The notes: generated by a model from the letters alone, not told the origin. A stretch of DNA of 18,957 nt from Alphaproteobacteria bacterium (GCA_017477035.1 JAFUXW010000168.1:1-18957); one strand, 5' to 3'. Numbered from the stretch's first letter, positions 7,199 through 14,917 are shown. Numbers and translations: made by a program.

Positions 7199-9382
7199 CT
7201 AAGCGGCTTTTTCTGTTGTAGCACACAATTCTTCCATAACTTCTTTTTTCAACGTTACGTTATCCGACTTACCGGTAGCAAATACAGGTAATTTATCATG
7301 GTAAAGAATTATTCTCGGTAAGTATAACTCTGACATACCATTATTTTTCACGTATTCGTGAAGTACCGAGGATGTAACACTTTTATTGTTAGTAACCAAC
7401 ACTATTTGCTCACCTTTGCTTTCGTGAGGAATCGCAACAACACCATAGTTATATTCTCCCATACTTTCTGTCGCAGCTATAACCATATCTTGCACTGCGT
7501 TCAAAGAAACCATTTCACCGCCGATTTTGGCGAAGCGCTTGATACGATCTTTAATGGTGAAAAAGCCAATTTCATCCATATCCACCACATCTCCGGTATG
7601 ATACCAACCATTTTGCGGAGGAACCAATACTCCAGGATTGTCAGCCATATAATAACCTAGCATAACATTTGGTCCTTTTACACATAGCTCACCGCCGCTT
7701 TCAATTCCGTCGACAGGTTCGATTCTGTATTGCATACCTGGTAATAATTTTCCGATAGAGCCAAACTTATTAAAAATACCATTATTTGCAGTCATAACCG
7801 GAGAACATTCCGTAGCGCCGTATGCCTCCATCATTCTCACACCGGAATGTTCCATCCACATATTTCGAGTATCAGGCTTTGCCGCTTCACCGCCTGAATA
7901 CATCAAGCGAATATTATGAAAGTCATAAGGATGGGCAATTTTAGCATAACCGCGTAAGAATGTATCTGTGCCAATCATCAGTGTTACCCCTAATTCATAG
8001 ACTAACTCAGCTACCACACGATAGTGTAGCGGAGAAGGGTATAAGAACAGTTTCGCACCCTGAAACAGCGGAAACAGCATACCGACCATCAAGCCGAAAC
8101 TATGAAACATCGGAAGTGCATTGAACAACAAATCTTTGAATGTCACAGTCTGAATTGCTGCCAATTGATTTACGTTGGCAATTAAGTTTGCGTGACTTAA
8201 TAAAACAGCTTTAGGAGCACCTTCTGAGCCGGATGTAAACAAAATAACCGCCTTTTTATCACCTCCTTGTTTATGAGGGACGCGTTTGACTTTATAACTT
8301 AAAAAGGCGCAAATTTTAGTCCATAAAGACATCTTCTTAGCAATATCTTCGAGATAAACTATTTTATATCCGGATTTTTCCAGTTCTTCAATAGCCGGCT
8401 CCAGTTTACCTTTGATGATAAAAGTTTTAGAAGTAATCACTGTTTTAACCATTGCCGTGTGACACATAGAAACCATATTTTTTGCCCCGACTGAAAAGTT
8501 AATCATGACCGGAGTTCGTTCAAAAGCCGATAGTCCGAAAAACGTACAGACGGTAGCTATAGCATTAGGTAGTAAAACACCGACATTTTCATCGCGAGAT
8601 GTGAATTTTTTAAACGAACGTCCCAAAGCAAAAGCTGCTACAATTATATCTTTGTATGATTTTTTCTTGCGGTTAATATCTTCAATAATTCGAGGACGCT
8701 TGGAAAACCAACCTGTGCGTGAATAAACTTTTGCGGTTTTCATTAATTGTGCAAAAATGGAGATGTTAGGGTCATAATTAATTTTAAATCCCATTTCACG
8801 CAATATTATGTATACTTCATTGCTGATGTGATCGCGTTGACGACGCAATTCATCTTTCAATTTGAAACTACGAGGTTTTCCGACATATATACGCATTTTA
8901 GGCAATGGTCTGTGCGGTAATCTGCCCTTGGTTTTAGAAAAGTATCCATATTGCGGACCATCAATCCAGACTGGAATAAGCGGAGCCTTTGATTTATCGG
9001 CCACTAACCCCGGAGCTTCGTATATTTTCATTAACCCGCCGTCTTCGGTGATGCGACCTTCAGCAAAAATAACCACCAATCTGTCATTATCAACCATGGC
9101 AATTAATTTTTTTATATCGGCAGGTTCAATGGGATTGAATTGCACAACATCGGCTCTTTGCATCAAAAATCGTATCCAATGCCTGCGATACAGATGTCCG
9201 TTAAGGGCAAATACAGGATTCCCCGGTAAAAATGCAAATAGCAGAATCGGATCCAAATAAGATACGTGATTAACCACAAATACGCCTTTTTTAGGTAGTT
9301 TATCGACATCAAATTCGAAAATGCACTTAGCTTTCATTAATTTTAAAATGCATCTTAAGCAAAGTCTGACAAAGTCTTTCAC
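7199..9382 (-). CDS. aas: Aas-like bifunctional acyltransferase / acyl-ACP synthetase, second copy
   Basis: The same two-domain plan as the interrupted aas at 1256-3508, without a transporter domain. Numbering from GTG 9415, the PlsC domain has NHVSYLD (49-55) and FAEGR (117-121), with Ala where Pro is usual. The adenylating domain has FTSGSEGAPK (393-402), YGATE (532-536), YHTGD (605-609) and KRFAKIGGE (627 on). Likely role: activation of free fatty acids and acylation of lysophospholipid at the inner membrane. I start at GTG 9382 (727 residues), which has AAAGG 8 bases upstream. The longer start at GTG 9415 lies at or before the transcription start predicted from the promoter at 9419-9446. 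The gene is divergent from the fatty-acid porin fadL. It is intact, and resembles the first copy closely around NALPMFHSFGL and YPSPLHYR. Confidence 0.85.
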   Translation of the reverse strand: MKDFVRLCLRCILKLMKAKCIFEFDVDKLPKKGVFVVNHVSYLDPILLFAFLPGNPVFALNGHLYRRHWIRFLMQRADVVQFNPIEPADIKKLIAMVDNDRLVVIFAEGRITEDGGLMKIYEAPGLVADKSKAPLIPVWIDGPQYGYFSKTKGRLPHRPLPKMRIYVGKPRSFKLKDELRRQRDHISNEVYIILREMGFKINYDPNISIFAQLMKTAKVYSRTGWFSKRPRIIEDINRKKKSYKDIIVAAFALGRSFKKFTSRDENVGVLLPNAIATVCTFFGLSAFERTPVMINFSVGAKNMVSMCHTAMVKTVITSKTFIIKGKLEPAIEELEKSGYKIVYLEDIAKKMSLWTKICAFLSYKVKRVPHKQGGDKKAVILFTSGSEGAPKAVLLSHANLIANVNQLAAIQTVTFKDLLFNALPMFHSFGLMVGMLFPLFQGAKLFLYPSPLHYRVVAELVYELGVTLMIGTDTFLRGYAKIAHPYDFHNIRLMYSGGEAAKPDTRNMWMEHSGVRMMEAYGATECSPVMTANNGIFNKFGSIGKLLPGMQYRIEPVDGIESGGELCVKGPNVMLGYYMADNPGVLVPPQNGWYHTGDVVDMDEIGFFTIKDRIKRFAKIGGEMVSLNAVQDMVIAATESMGEYNYGVVAIPHESKGEQIVLVTNNKSVTSSVLHEYVKNNGMSELYLPRIILYHDKLPVFATGKSDNVTLKKEVMEELCATTEKAA

Positions 9383-9418
9383 GGATTTAACCTTTCTTAT
9401 AGTTACATAGTACACTTC

Positions 9419-9446
9419 CTTATATCACAGGTGAAAATTTTGTAAA
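9419..9446 (-). promoter_or_regulatory. Sigma70 promoter of the second aas gene
   Basis: On the minus strand, TTTACA (9441-9446) and TATAAG (9419-9424) are spaced by 16 bases, each one mismatch from consensus. Transcription would start near 9412, leaving about 30 bases of leader before GTG 9382. This argues against the GTG at 9415 as the start. Confidence 0.6.
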
Positions 9447-9573
9447 TAAAATAACCATATTAATCAACAACCAGAAAGTATTAAGTAACCGGCTGAAAAT
9501 GCAGATTTATTCAATAGAAGTAGTAAAATTGTTTATAAATATAAAGAAAAAACTTGTAAAAATAAAAATATTG

Positions 9574-9600
9574 TAATAGGTTCCCCAAGGGAAACTATTA
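9574..9600. promoter_or_regulatory. Palindromic hairpin element upstream of fadL
   Basis: A 27-base imperfect palindrome pairs TAATAG (9574-9579) with CTATTA (9595-9600) and TTCCC (9581-9585) with GGGAA (9589-9593), with one G/A mismatch and a CAA loop. It ends 49 bases before the fadL start and has no T-run on the fadL strand, so it does not look like a terminator for that direction. It could be an operator or a leader stem-loop. On the minus strand a T-rich run follows, but no gene there would need a terminator. Confidence 0.45.
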
Positions 9601-9649
9601 GGTAATATCAAAGTTTTCCGCTTTGTGACAACAGATAAACAGGACTAAT

Positions 9650-10927
9650 ATGAAGAAAGTTTTATCATTAACGACAGCAATTACCGCCGTTTTATTGTGC
9701 AGTAATGCTCATGCTGCCGGATTCCATTTAAGAGAGCAATCATCAGCTGCTCAGGGAAATGCTTATGCCGGAGCTACTGCCGGTGCAGAAGAAAATTCAT
9801 ATGCATACTATAATGCAGCCGGATTAACAAGACATAAAGGAACACAGTTTTCAGGTGGCGGAAGTTATATTGCGCCTAAAGCTACGGCAAAAAATATAAA
9901 AGATCAGAACGGTAATCGTGATGCAGATGTTCAAAATGTGGTGCATGCAGCAATATCTCCTAATTTTGCGCTTTCACATCAAGTTAATGATAAGTTGTTT
10001 TTGGGTATAGGCGGAAATAGTCCTTTTGGTATGATTACCAAATATGATAAAGATTGGGCAGGTTCAGATCATGGAATTACTTCAGATGTAAAAACTGCAA
10101 CCATTACACCTATGGCAGCATATAAAGCGACTGATAAACTTTCGCTGGGAGCCGGTTTGCAAATGCAATTAGTGTGGGCTCATTTGACCAATAGCCATCG
10201 TCAAAGCGGAACAGAGATTGTTACAGTTGGCGGACACGCTATGGATTTGGGTTATCAGCTCGGTATGATGTATGAATTCAATGATACTACACGCGTTGGT
10301 GTCGGCTATCGCAGTGAGATAAAACAAAAAATAAAGGGTAAAATGACATCTTCTGGAAGTGCAATTCCGGGGGCTCAAGGTGATATGATCGATGCTTTGA
10401 TGAATCAGAAAATCAGTGCAAAATTGAACACTCCGGCTATGCTATCTATGGGAATTTATCACGATATAAACGAGCGTTGGGCGGTTATGGCGGAATATCA
10501 AAGAGTATTCTGGAGTTCTTTCCAAAATCTCACATTTGTCAGCAAAAACGGTAACAACAATCCAGCAACTCCGGGGTATATTTCTCGCGTTCAAGAAAAA
10601 TGGCGCGATACTAATTTTTATTCAATCGGGGCAAGCTATATGCTTGATGAACAGTGGAAATTACGTTTAGGCTTGGCTTATGACCAAGGCGCTGTTCGCT
10701 TACAACATAGAACACCTCGCATTCCGGATACAGACAGAATCTGGTATTCTACGGGGTTAAGCTATCAATATAATGAACATTTAAGCTTTAATATGGCATA
10801 TACGTATATGTATGCTCATAAGTCGCACCTTGATACCTCTTTAACAGGTAATGCCGGAAATAATGTTACGGCGAATTATACAAATTCTATTCAAGTGTTT
10901 GCATTCGGCTTTAATTACGCATTCTGA
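9650..10927 (+). CDS. fadL: FadL-family outer-membrane fatty-acid transporter
   Basis: Outer-membrane beta-barrel channel for long-chain fatty acids or other hydrophobic compounds. The 425-residue protein opens with a signal peptide (MKKVLSLTTA onward, likely cleaved after Ala-His-Ala at residue 22). The mature N-terminus, GFHLREQSSAAQGNAYAG, then NAAGL at 55-59, matches the FadL plug/hatch region, although the usual Asn-Pro-Ala is here Asn-Ala-Ala. Repeated amphipathic strands fill the rest. The protein ends FAFGFNYAF, with the terminal Phe of outer-membrane barrels. AGGA lies 6 bases before the ATG. It is transcribed divergently from an acyl-ACP synthetase gene, which suggests uptake coupled to activation of exogenous fatty acid. 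Substrate is inferred; relatives also carry aromatic hydrocarbons. Confidence 0.88.
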   Translation: MKKVLSLTTAITAVLLCSNAHAAGFHLREQSSAAQGNAYAGATAGAEENSYAYYNAAGLTRHKGTQFSGGGSYIAPKATAKNIKDQNGNRDADVQNVVHAAISPNFALSHQVNDKLFLGIGGNSPFGMITKYDKDWAGSDHGITSDVKTATITPMAAYKATDKLSLGAGLQMQLVWAHLTNSHRQSGTEIVTVGGHAMDLGYQLGMMYEFNDTTRVGVGYRSEIKQKIKGKMTSSGSAIPGAQGDMIDALMNQKISAKLNTPAMLSMGIYHDINERWAVMAEYQRVFWSSFQNLTFVSKNGNNNPATPGYISRVQEKWRDTNFYSIGASYMLDEQWKLRLGLAYDQGAVRLQHRTPRIPDTDRIWYSTGLSYQYNEHLSFNMAYTYMYAHKSHLDTSLTGNAGNNVTANYTNSIQVFAFGFNYAF

Positions 10928-10947
10928 GAATAATAAAAAGTTGAAAG

Positions 10948-10976
10948 CGGCTGTTCGTTTATGCACAGCCGTTTTT
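10948..10976 (+). terminator. Rho-independent terminator of fadL
   Basis: CGGCTGT (10948-10954) pairs with ACAGCCG (10965-10971) across a 10-base loop, followed by TTTTT. It lies about 20 bases past the fadL stop. Confidence 0.8.
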
Positions 10977-10984
10977 AAAATTTT

Positions 10985-11091
10985 AAAAAATGCAAAAAAT
11001 GAGTAAAAATAAGCAAAAAATGTCAATTTTTATATAAAAAATGCAAAAAAACGCACATTTTTGTTGTTTTTTTGTAAAAATGAGATATAGA
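10985..11091 (+). promoter_or_regulatory. Helically phased A-tracts and weak promoter upstream of accBC
   Basis: A/T tracts centred near 10988, 10997, 11007, 11018, 11029, 11039, 11048, 11060 and 11070 recur about every 10 bases, which predicts intrinsically curved DNA. AAAAAATGCAAAAAA occurs twice (10985 and 11036). A weak promoter candidate, TTGTTT (11064-11069), 16 bases, TATAGA (11086-11091), lies at the downstream edge, about 30 bases before accB. Curvature upstream of a promoter is a known way to raise or tune transcription. Confidence 0.4.
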
Positions 11092-11121
11092 TGTTTTTAT
11101 GTTTTGTAAAAGAAAGGAAAA

Positions 11122-11598
11122 ATGATAAAAATGTCAAATTCTATTGATACCAAAATTATCGGCAAGTTGGCTGAAATTCTTGATAAAAATCAGCTGACCG
11201 GACTGAAATATGAAGATGAAAATTGCAAAATTTCACTCTCACGCGAAGCTTGCGGAGGATATGTGCAAAATGTTGCTCCAATAACCATGCCTGCTTCTTC
11301 TGCTTTAGTTACAAGCAACGAAGATAAAGATGAGGTAAATGAGGAAACTGATTATTCCAACAGTCCGAATGCGGTAAAGTCACCTATGGTTGGTGTGGTA
11401 TACCTTTCCAGTAATCCGGACGCTCCTACCTATGTTAAAGTGGGGGATAATGTTTCTGTTGGTGATACCGTTTGCCTGATTGAGGCTATGAAAACATTTA
11501 ATCCGGTTAAAGCACATAAAACCGGTAAAGTCACCAAGGTTTTGGTGGAAACCGGTGATCCTGTAGAGTATGGGGAACCTCTTGTGGTTATTGAATAA
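11122..11598 (+). CDS. accB: Biotin carboxyl carrier protein of acetyl-CoA carboxylase
   Basis: Carries the biotin that shuttles carboxyl groups between AccC and the carboxyltransferase in the first step of fatty-acid synthesis. The 158-residue protein has a helical N-terminal domain (about 1-45), a flexible linker rich in Ala, Ser, Glu and Asp (about 50-82), and a C-terminal biotinyl domain (about 84-158). The biotin site is EAMKTFNPV with Lys124. The usual Met after the biotinyl lysine is Thr here, which some families accept. AAAGGA is 3-4 bases before ATG 11122; a second ATG at 11131 is 12 bases from it, so the start could be either. accC follows 14 bases downstream, the classical accBC operon. 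Confidence 0.95.
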   Translation: MIKMSNSIDTKIIGKLAEILDKNQLTGLKYEDENCKISLSREACGGYVQNVAPITMPASSALVTSNEDKDEVNEETDYSNSPNAVKSPMVGVVYLSSNPDAPTYVKVGDNVSVGDTVCLIEAMKTFNPVKAHKTGKVTKVLVETGDPVEYGEPLVVIE

Positions 11599-11612
11599 AT
11601 TTAGGAAACGAT

Positions 11613-12953
11613 ATGTTTGAAAAAATATTGATTGCCAATCGTGGAGAAGTAGCATTAAGAATTCACCGGGCTTGTCGTGAAATGGGGATTCGGACTGTCG
11701 CGGTTCATTCGGAAGCAGATGCTAATGCCATGCATGTTCGTTTGGCTGATGAAGCTGTATGCATAGGCCCGGCTCGTTCGTCCGATTCCTACTTAAATAA
11801 ACCGGCGATTATTTCGGCGGCGATTATTACCGGTGCAGATGCTATTCATCCTGGGTATGGATTTTTGTCTGAAAATGCCGATTTTGCAGAAATGGTAGAA
11901 AAACATGGTATTACATTTATCGGTCCAAGTGTTGAACAAATGCGTCTGATGGGTGATAAAATAACGGCTCGTAAGGCAGCTAAAGAGGCTGGTTTACCGA
12001 TTACCGAAGGTTCCCCAGCGCTTGAAACCGTAGCTGATGCCAAGCATTGGGCAAAAAAAATAGGCTATCCGGTAATAATAAAAGCAAAAGACGGTGGTGG
12101 CGGTAAAGGTATGAAAATAGCTTTTGGAGATGATGATATAGAGGAAGCATATACTATGGCCAAAGCTGAAGCAAAAGCAGCCTTTCCGAGTGATGTTGTG
12201 TATATGGAAAAGTATCTGCAGCATCCGCGCCATATAGAAATGCAGGTTTTAGCCGATAAGTATGGCAACGTTGTTCATTTAGGTGAACGTGACTGCTCTA
12301 TTCAACGTAATAATCAAAAGGTAATAGAAGAAAGCCCGTCGCCGGCTTTAAATGAAAGCCAACGTCATGAGATAGGGGAGATTGTGCGCAAAGCTATCGC
12401 CAAGATAGGCTATTGTAATGCCGGAACTTTAGAGTTTTTGTATGAAAACGGTAAATTCTATTTTATGGAAATGAATACCAGATTACAAGTTGAACATCCG
12501 GTAACTGAAGCCATAACCGGCATTGATATTGTTAAAGAACAGATTCGCATTGCATCAGGAGCACATTTAGGATATACCCAAGATGATATTAAGTTTAACG
12601 GACACGCTATAGAATGCCGTATTAATGCGGAAGATCCGTCGACATTTGCGCCTTGTCCCGGAAAAATTGAAGAATGGCACGCTCCGGGAGGCTTGGGGGT
12701 AAGAGTAGATTCTGAAATCTATTCCGGTTATACGATTCCACCATTCTACGACAGTATGATAGCAAAATTAATTGTTCATGCCGGAACCAGAAATGCCGCA
12801 CTAATGCGCTTACGCCGTGCGCTTGAAGAGTTTGTGATAATGGGGGTTAAAACCACGATTCCACTTCATCAGGATATTATTGCAGAGCCGGAGTATTTAG
12901 ACGGACAATATGATATTCACTGGCTCGAGTATTTCATGAAGAATAAAGGATAA
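11613..12953 (+). CDS. accC: Biotin carboxylase subunit of acetyl-CoA carboxylase
   Basis: ATP-dependent carboxylation of biotin on AccB using bicarbonate. The 446-residue length is typical. The N-terminal domain starts MFEKILIANRGEVALRI. The ATP-grasp domain has Lys116, Lys159 and the glycine loop GGGGKGMK (161-168), then HIEMQVLAD with His209. The catalytic segment MEMNTRLQVEHPVTEAITG (285 on) holds the Glu, Asn and Arg used for Mg-ATP and bicarbonate. HAIECRINAEDP opens the C-terminal domain. AGGA lies 6 bases before ATG 11613. It is co-transcribed with accB and ended by the strong terminator at 12970-13008. The carboxyltransferase genes accA and accD are not in the window. Confidence 0.96.
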   Translation: MFEKILIANRGEVALRIHRACREMGIRTVAVHSEADANAMHVRLADEAVCIGPARSSDSYLNKPAIISAAIITGADAIHPGYGFLSENADFAEMVEKHGITFIGPSVEQMRLMGDKITARKAAKEAGLPITEGSPALETVADAKHWAKKIGYPVIIKAKDGGGGKGMKIAFGDDDIEEAYTMAKAEAKAAFPSDVVYMEKYLQHPRHIEMQVLADKYGNVVHLGERDCSIQRNNQKVIEESPSPALNESQRHEIGEIVRKAIAKIGYCNAGTLEFLYENGKFYFMEMNTRLQVEHPVTEAITGIDIVKEQIRIASGAHLGYTQDDIKFNGHAIECRINAEDPSTFAPCPGKIEEWHAPGGLGVRVDSEIYSGYTIPPFYDSMIAKLIVHAGTRNAALMRLRRALEEFVIMGVKTTIPLHQDIIAEPEYLDGQYDIHWLEYFMKNKG

Positions 12954-12969
12954 TTATTTGAATTGGCGT

Positions 12970-13008
12970 AAAAAAACTCTTTATCTTTTCGGATAAGGAG
13001 TTTTTTTT
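12970..13008 (+). terminator. Rho-independent terminator of accBC
   Basis: A 10-bp stem with one T-G wobble (12976-12985 with 12992-13001) and a 6-base loop is extended by an A7/T7 stretch and ends in eight T residues. It is one of the strongest terminators in the window. Confidence 0.9.
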
Positions 13009-13324
13009 GTATGACAATATATTATAATTTTCTTTGTAAAATAAGTATACACTGTTGGTTTATTTGTAATTTAATATTATTTATTAAATAGATTAAGTAG
13101 GTTACATAACATATTGATTATAATGTTAAATTTAAGGATGTAACTCTATATAAAAGATGTTATGAAATTAGGAGAAGCAAAAGATGTAACAGCATTTATA
13201 AAAGTTATTCAAATTTTATAGTAAATCAATGAAGGTAATGTCGGAGTATGATAAAAATTATCTTTACTTTTTATAAATGAAACACTATTTTAATACTGAT
13301 AAACAGTAAACGAAAGGAAATATA
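13009..13324. other. Long AT-rich intergenic region with repeated ATGTAAC heptamers
   Basis: No convincing gene lies in these 316 bases. The heptamer ATGTAAC occurs at 13138-13144 and 13184-13190, and inverted (GTTACAT) at 13101-13107 within the near-palindrome GTTACATAAC. A perfect TATAAT sits at 13119-13124 without a good -35. A possible promoter for the next gene is TTTACT (13263-13268), 17 bases, TATTTT (13286-13291). A 19-codon frame (13162-13221, starting MKLGEAKDV) has no good ribosome site. The region is probably regulatory for the Cys-rich gene that follows. Confidence 0.35.
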
Positions 13325-13846
13325 ATGGTTAAGGAAAATAAAAATAAAGAAGAAATTAAAGAACAAAAATGTGACTGTGGACCGGATTGTAAATGCGGAT
13401 GTCAAGAGGGCAAAGAATGCACTTGCGGTGAAAAAAACTGTCATTGCGGAGATAAATCTTGCTCTTGTGGATGTGGTTGCGCTGGCGGATGTTGTCCGTG
13501 CAAACGCGTTTTTGGTAAGGTATTGTTTTTTGCATTGGTATTTTTTGCCGGTATGGGCGTGAATCAATTTATGAATGATACTTGTTTGGGACGTTGTCCG
13601 GCTCGAAGAGGTATACCACCTATGCCAATGATGAAAGCACAGAATTTAGGTAATTTACCATTTTATAAAGATGGTAACGGTAATACAATTGTTATTGTAA
13701 ATACCGGAGAAGAAAATGCACATGGCTGTAAATGCGGTGCTGATTGCAAATGCGGAAAGCACAACAAAGGTATGGGATATCACAAACATCATGGTAAACC
13801 ATTGCCGACAGATAATATGCCACAAAATTCTCAGCCTGCTGAATAA
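13325..13846 (+). CDS. Membrane-anchored cysteine-rich, metallothionein-like protein
   Basis: A 173-residue protein of no family I recognise. After a charged Lys/Glu N-terminus, residues 16-59 contain 16 cysteines in 44 positions, in CxC, CxCG and CxxxC patterns typical of metallothioneins. A hydrophobic segment (about 62-83) is preceded by Lys60-Arg61, which predicts the N-terminus inside and the C-terminus in the periplasm. Cys87 and Cys91 follow it. A Pro/Met/Asn-rich stretch leads to a second metal-site-like block with CKCGADCKCG (135-144), then His146, His153, His155 and His156. That decapeptide matches CDCGPDCKCG (16-25) at 8 of 10 positions, so the two sides of the membrane carry copies of one motif. 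Metal binding (Zn, Cu or similar) is inference. AAAGGA precedes the ATG; a strong hairpin follows the gene. Confidence 0.65.
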   Translation: MVKENKNKEEIKEQKCDCGPDCKCGCQEGKECTCGEKNCHCGDKSCSCGCGCAGGCCPCKRVFGKVLFFALVFFAGMGVNQFMNDTCLGRCPARRGIPPMPMMKAQNLGNLPFYKDGNGNTIVIVNTGEENAHGCKCGADCKCGKHNKGMGYHKHHGKPLPTDNMPQNSQPAE

Positions 13847-13861
13847 ATGGTAATATATTAT

Positions 13862-13896
13862 AAACAAACGTCTCGCACAAGCGAGACGTTTGTTTT
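13862..13896. terminator. Bidirectional terminator between the Cys-rich gene and the kinase gene
   Basis: A perfect 15-bp stem (13862-13876 with 13881-13895) has an ACAA loop, with A-rich and T-rich flanks on opposite sides. It serves the Cys-rich gene on the plus strand and the convergent kinase operon on the minus strand, whose stop codon overlaps the right arm. Confidence 0.88.
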
Positions 13897-14905
13897 AAGG
13901 GCGCTTTCCGTAAGCCATTAGTTTATGGCGAACTAAGCCCCGTAGTGACACTTCCGGTCTGGCTCCGTAGTGGGTTAGAACTTCGGCAGCGGTAATTCCG
14001 CCGATAGTGGCACAAGTTCCTAAACTCCTTCCATGAACCAATCCGTATAAGAAACCTGAAGCATATAAATCACCGGCTCCTGTGGTATCAACTACATCAT
14101 CAATTTGCTCGGCTTCTACAAATATTTTTTCACGTCCGTGAACAATTACAGAACCTCGGCTATCACGGGTTATTGCAGCAATATTTACCATTGGTTTAAT
14201 ACCTTCTAATGCTTTTTCAAAATTGTCTGTCTCAAACAAAGCTTTAATTTCTTCTTCGTTAGCAAATAAAATATTTACGTGTTCTTCAATTAATTTAAGC
14301 ATTTTGTTACGGTGTTTATTAACGCAGGAAATATCGGAAACCGTAAACGCGACTTCGCGATTGTGCTTATGCGCCAATTCACAAGCCTTAATAATTGCCT
14401 GATGTTCTGTTGCTTCGTCCCATAAATATCCTTCGATAAAAATGATTTTTGATTCGCTGATAATTTTTTCATCAATATCTTCTGTAGTTAATTTGCGAGC
14501 GGCTCCCAGATAAGTAAACATAGAACGCTCGGCGTCAGGAGTTACCAAGACCACGCTTCGTCCGGTTGCCGGACCTTCATCTAACGGAGTGGTGAAAAAA
14601 TCAATACCTGCAGCGCCGATATCGCGTTGGAAAAGTTGTCCTAACTCATCATCATGAACTTTACCGATAAAGGCACAATCTGCTCCGAGAGAGGCTAAGC
14701 CTGCCACTGTATTGGCGGCAGAGCCTCCGGAAACTTGTCGTTCCGGAATAACGTCGGCATAAATTTTGCCGGCTTCAGCTGCTTCAACCAAGGTCATATT
14801 TCCTTTATTCAAACCACGTTCACTCAAAAAAGTATCACCGACTTTAGCTAAGACGTCAACTAAAGCATTTCCTATACTCACCACATCATAAACAGTTTCA
14901 CTCAT
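13895..14905 (-). CDS. PfkB-family sugar/nucleoside kinase, adenosine kinase-like
   Basis: Ribokinase/PfkB-fold kinase of 336 residues that transfers phosphate from ATP to a sugar or nucleoside hydroxyl. Numbering from the TTG at 14908, motifs are the N-terminal SIGNALVDVL, the substrate-site SGGSAANT (60-67) and the C-terminal DTTGAGD (274-280) with catalytic Asp280. Overall layout (TRDSRGSVIV, TTGAGDLYASGFLYG) resembles adenosine kinases annotated in alphaproteobacteria, but substrate specificity within this family cannot be read reliably from motifs. I start at ATG 14905 with GGGAGA upstream; the TTG at 14908 is an alternative. It is the last gene of a probable operon with two CHR transporters, starting 12 bases after the second. 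Confidence 0.85.
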   Translation of the reverse strand: MSETVYDVVSIGNALVDVLAKVGDTFLSERGLNKGNMTLVEAAEAGKIYADVIPERQVSGGSAANTVAGLASLGADCAFIGKVHDDELGQLFQRDIGAAGIDFFTTPLDEGPATGRSVVLVTPDAERSMFTYLGAARKLTTEDIDEKIISESKIIFIEGYLWDEATEHQAIIKACELAHKHNREVAFTVSDISCVNKHRNKMLKLIEEHVNILFANEEEIKALFETDNFEKALEGIKPMVNIAAITRDSRGSVIVHGREKIFVEAEQIDDVVDTTGAGDLYASGFLYGLVHGRSLGTCATIGGITAAEVLTHYGARPEVSLRGLVRHKLMAYGKRP

Positions 14906-14917
14906 CAAATTTTCTCC

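Noticed and set aside
9383..9415. Longer start of the second aas at GTG 9415
   Set aside because: The AGGAAG is directly against the codon, and the promoter at 9419-9446 would start transcription near 9412, so this codon would probably not be in the mRNA.
11994..12268. Two minus-strand frames inside accC
   Set aside because: accC is fully conserved here, including its ATP-grasp loop; these are antisense shadows.
13271..13567. 98-codon minus-strand frame over the metallothionein-like gene
   Set aside because: It is the antisense of Cys and Lys codons, giving a low-complexity Ala/Ser/Thr/Phe product with no ribosome site.
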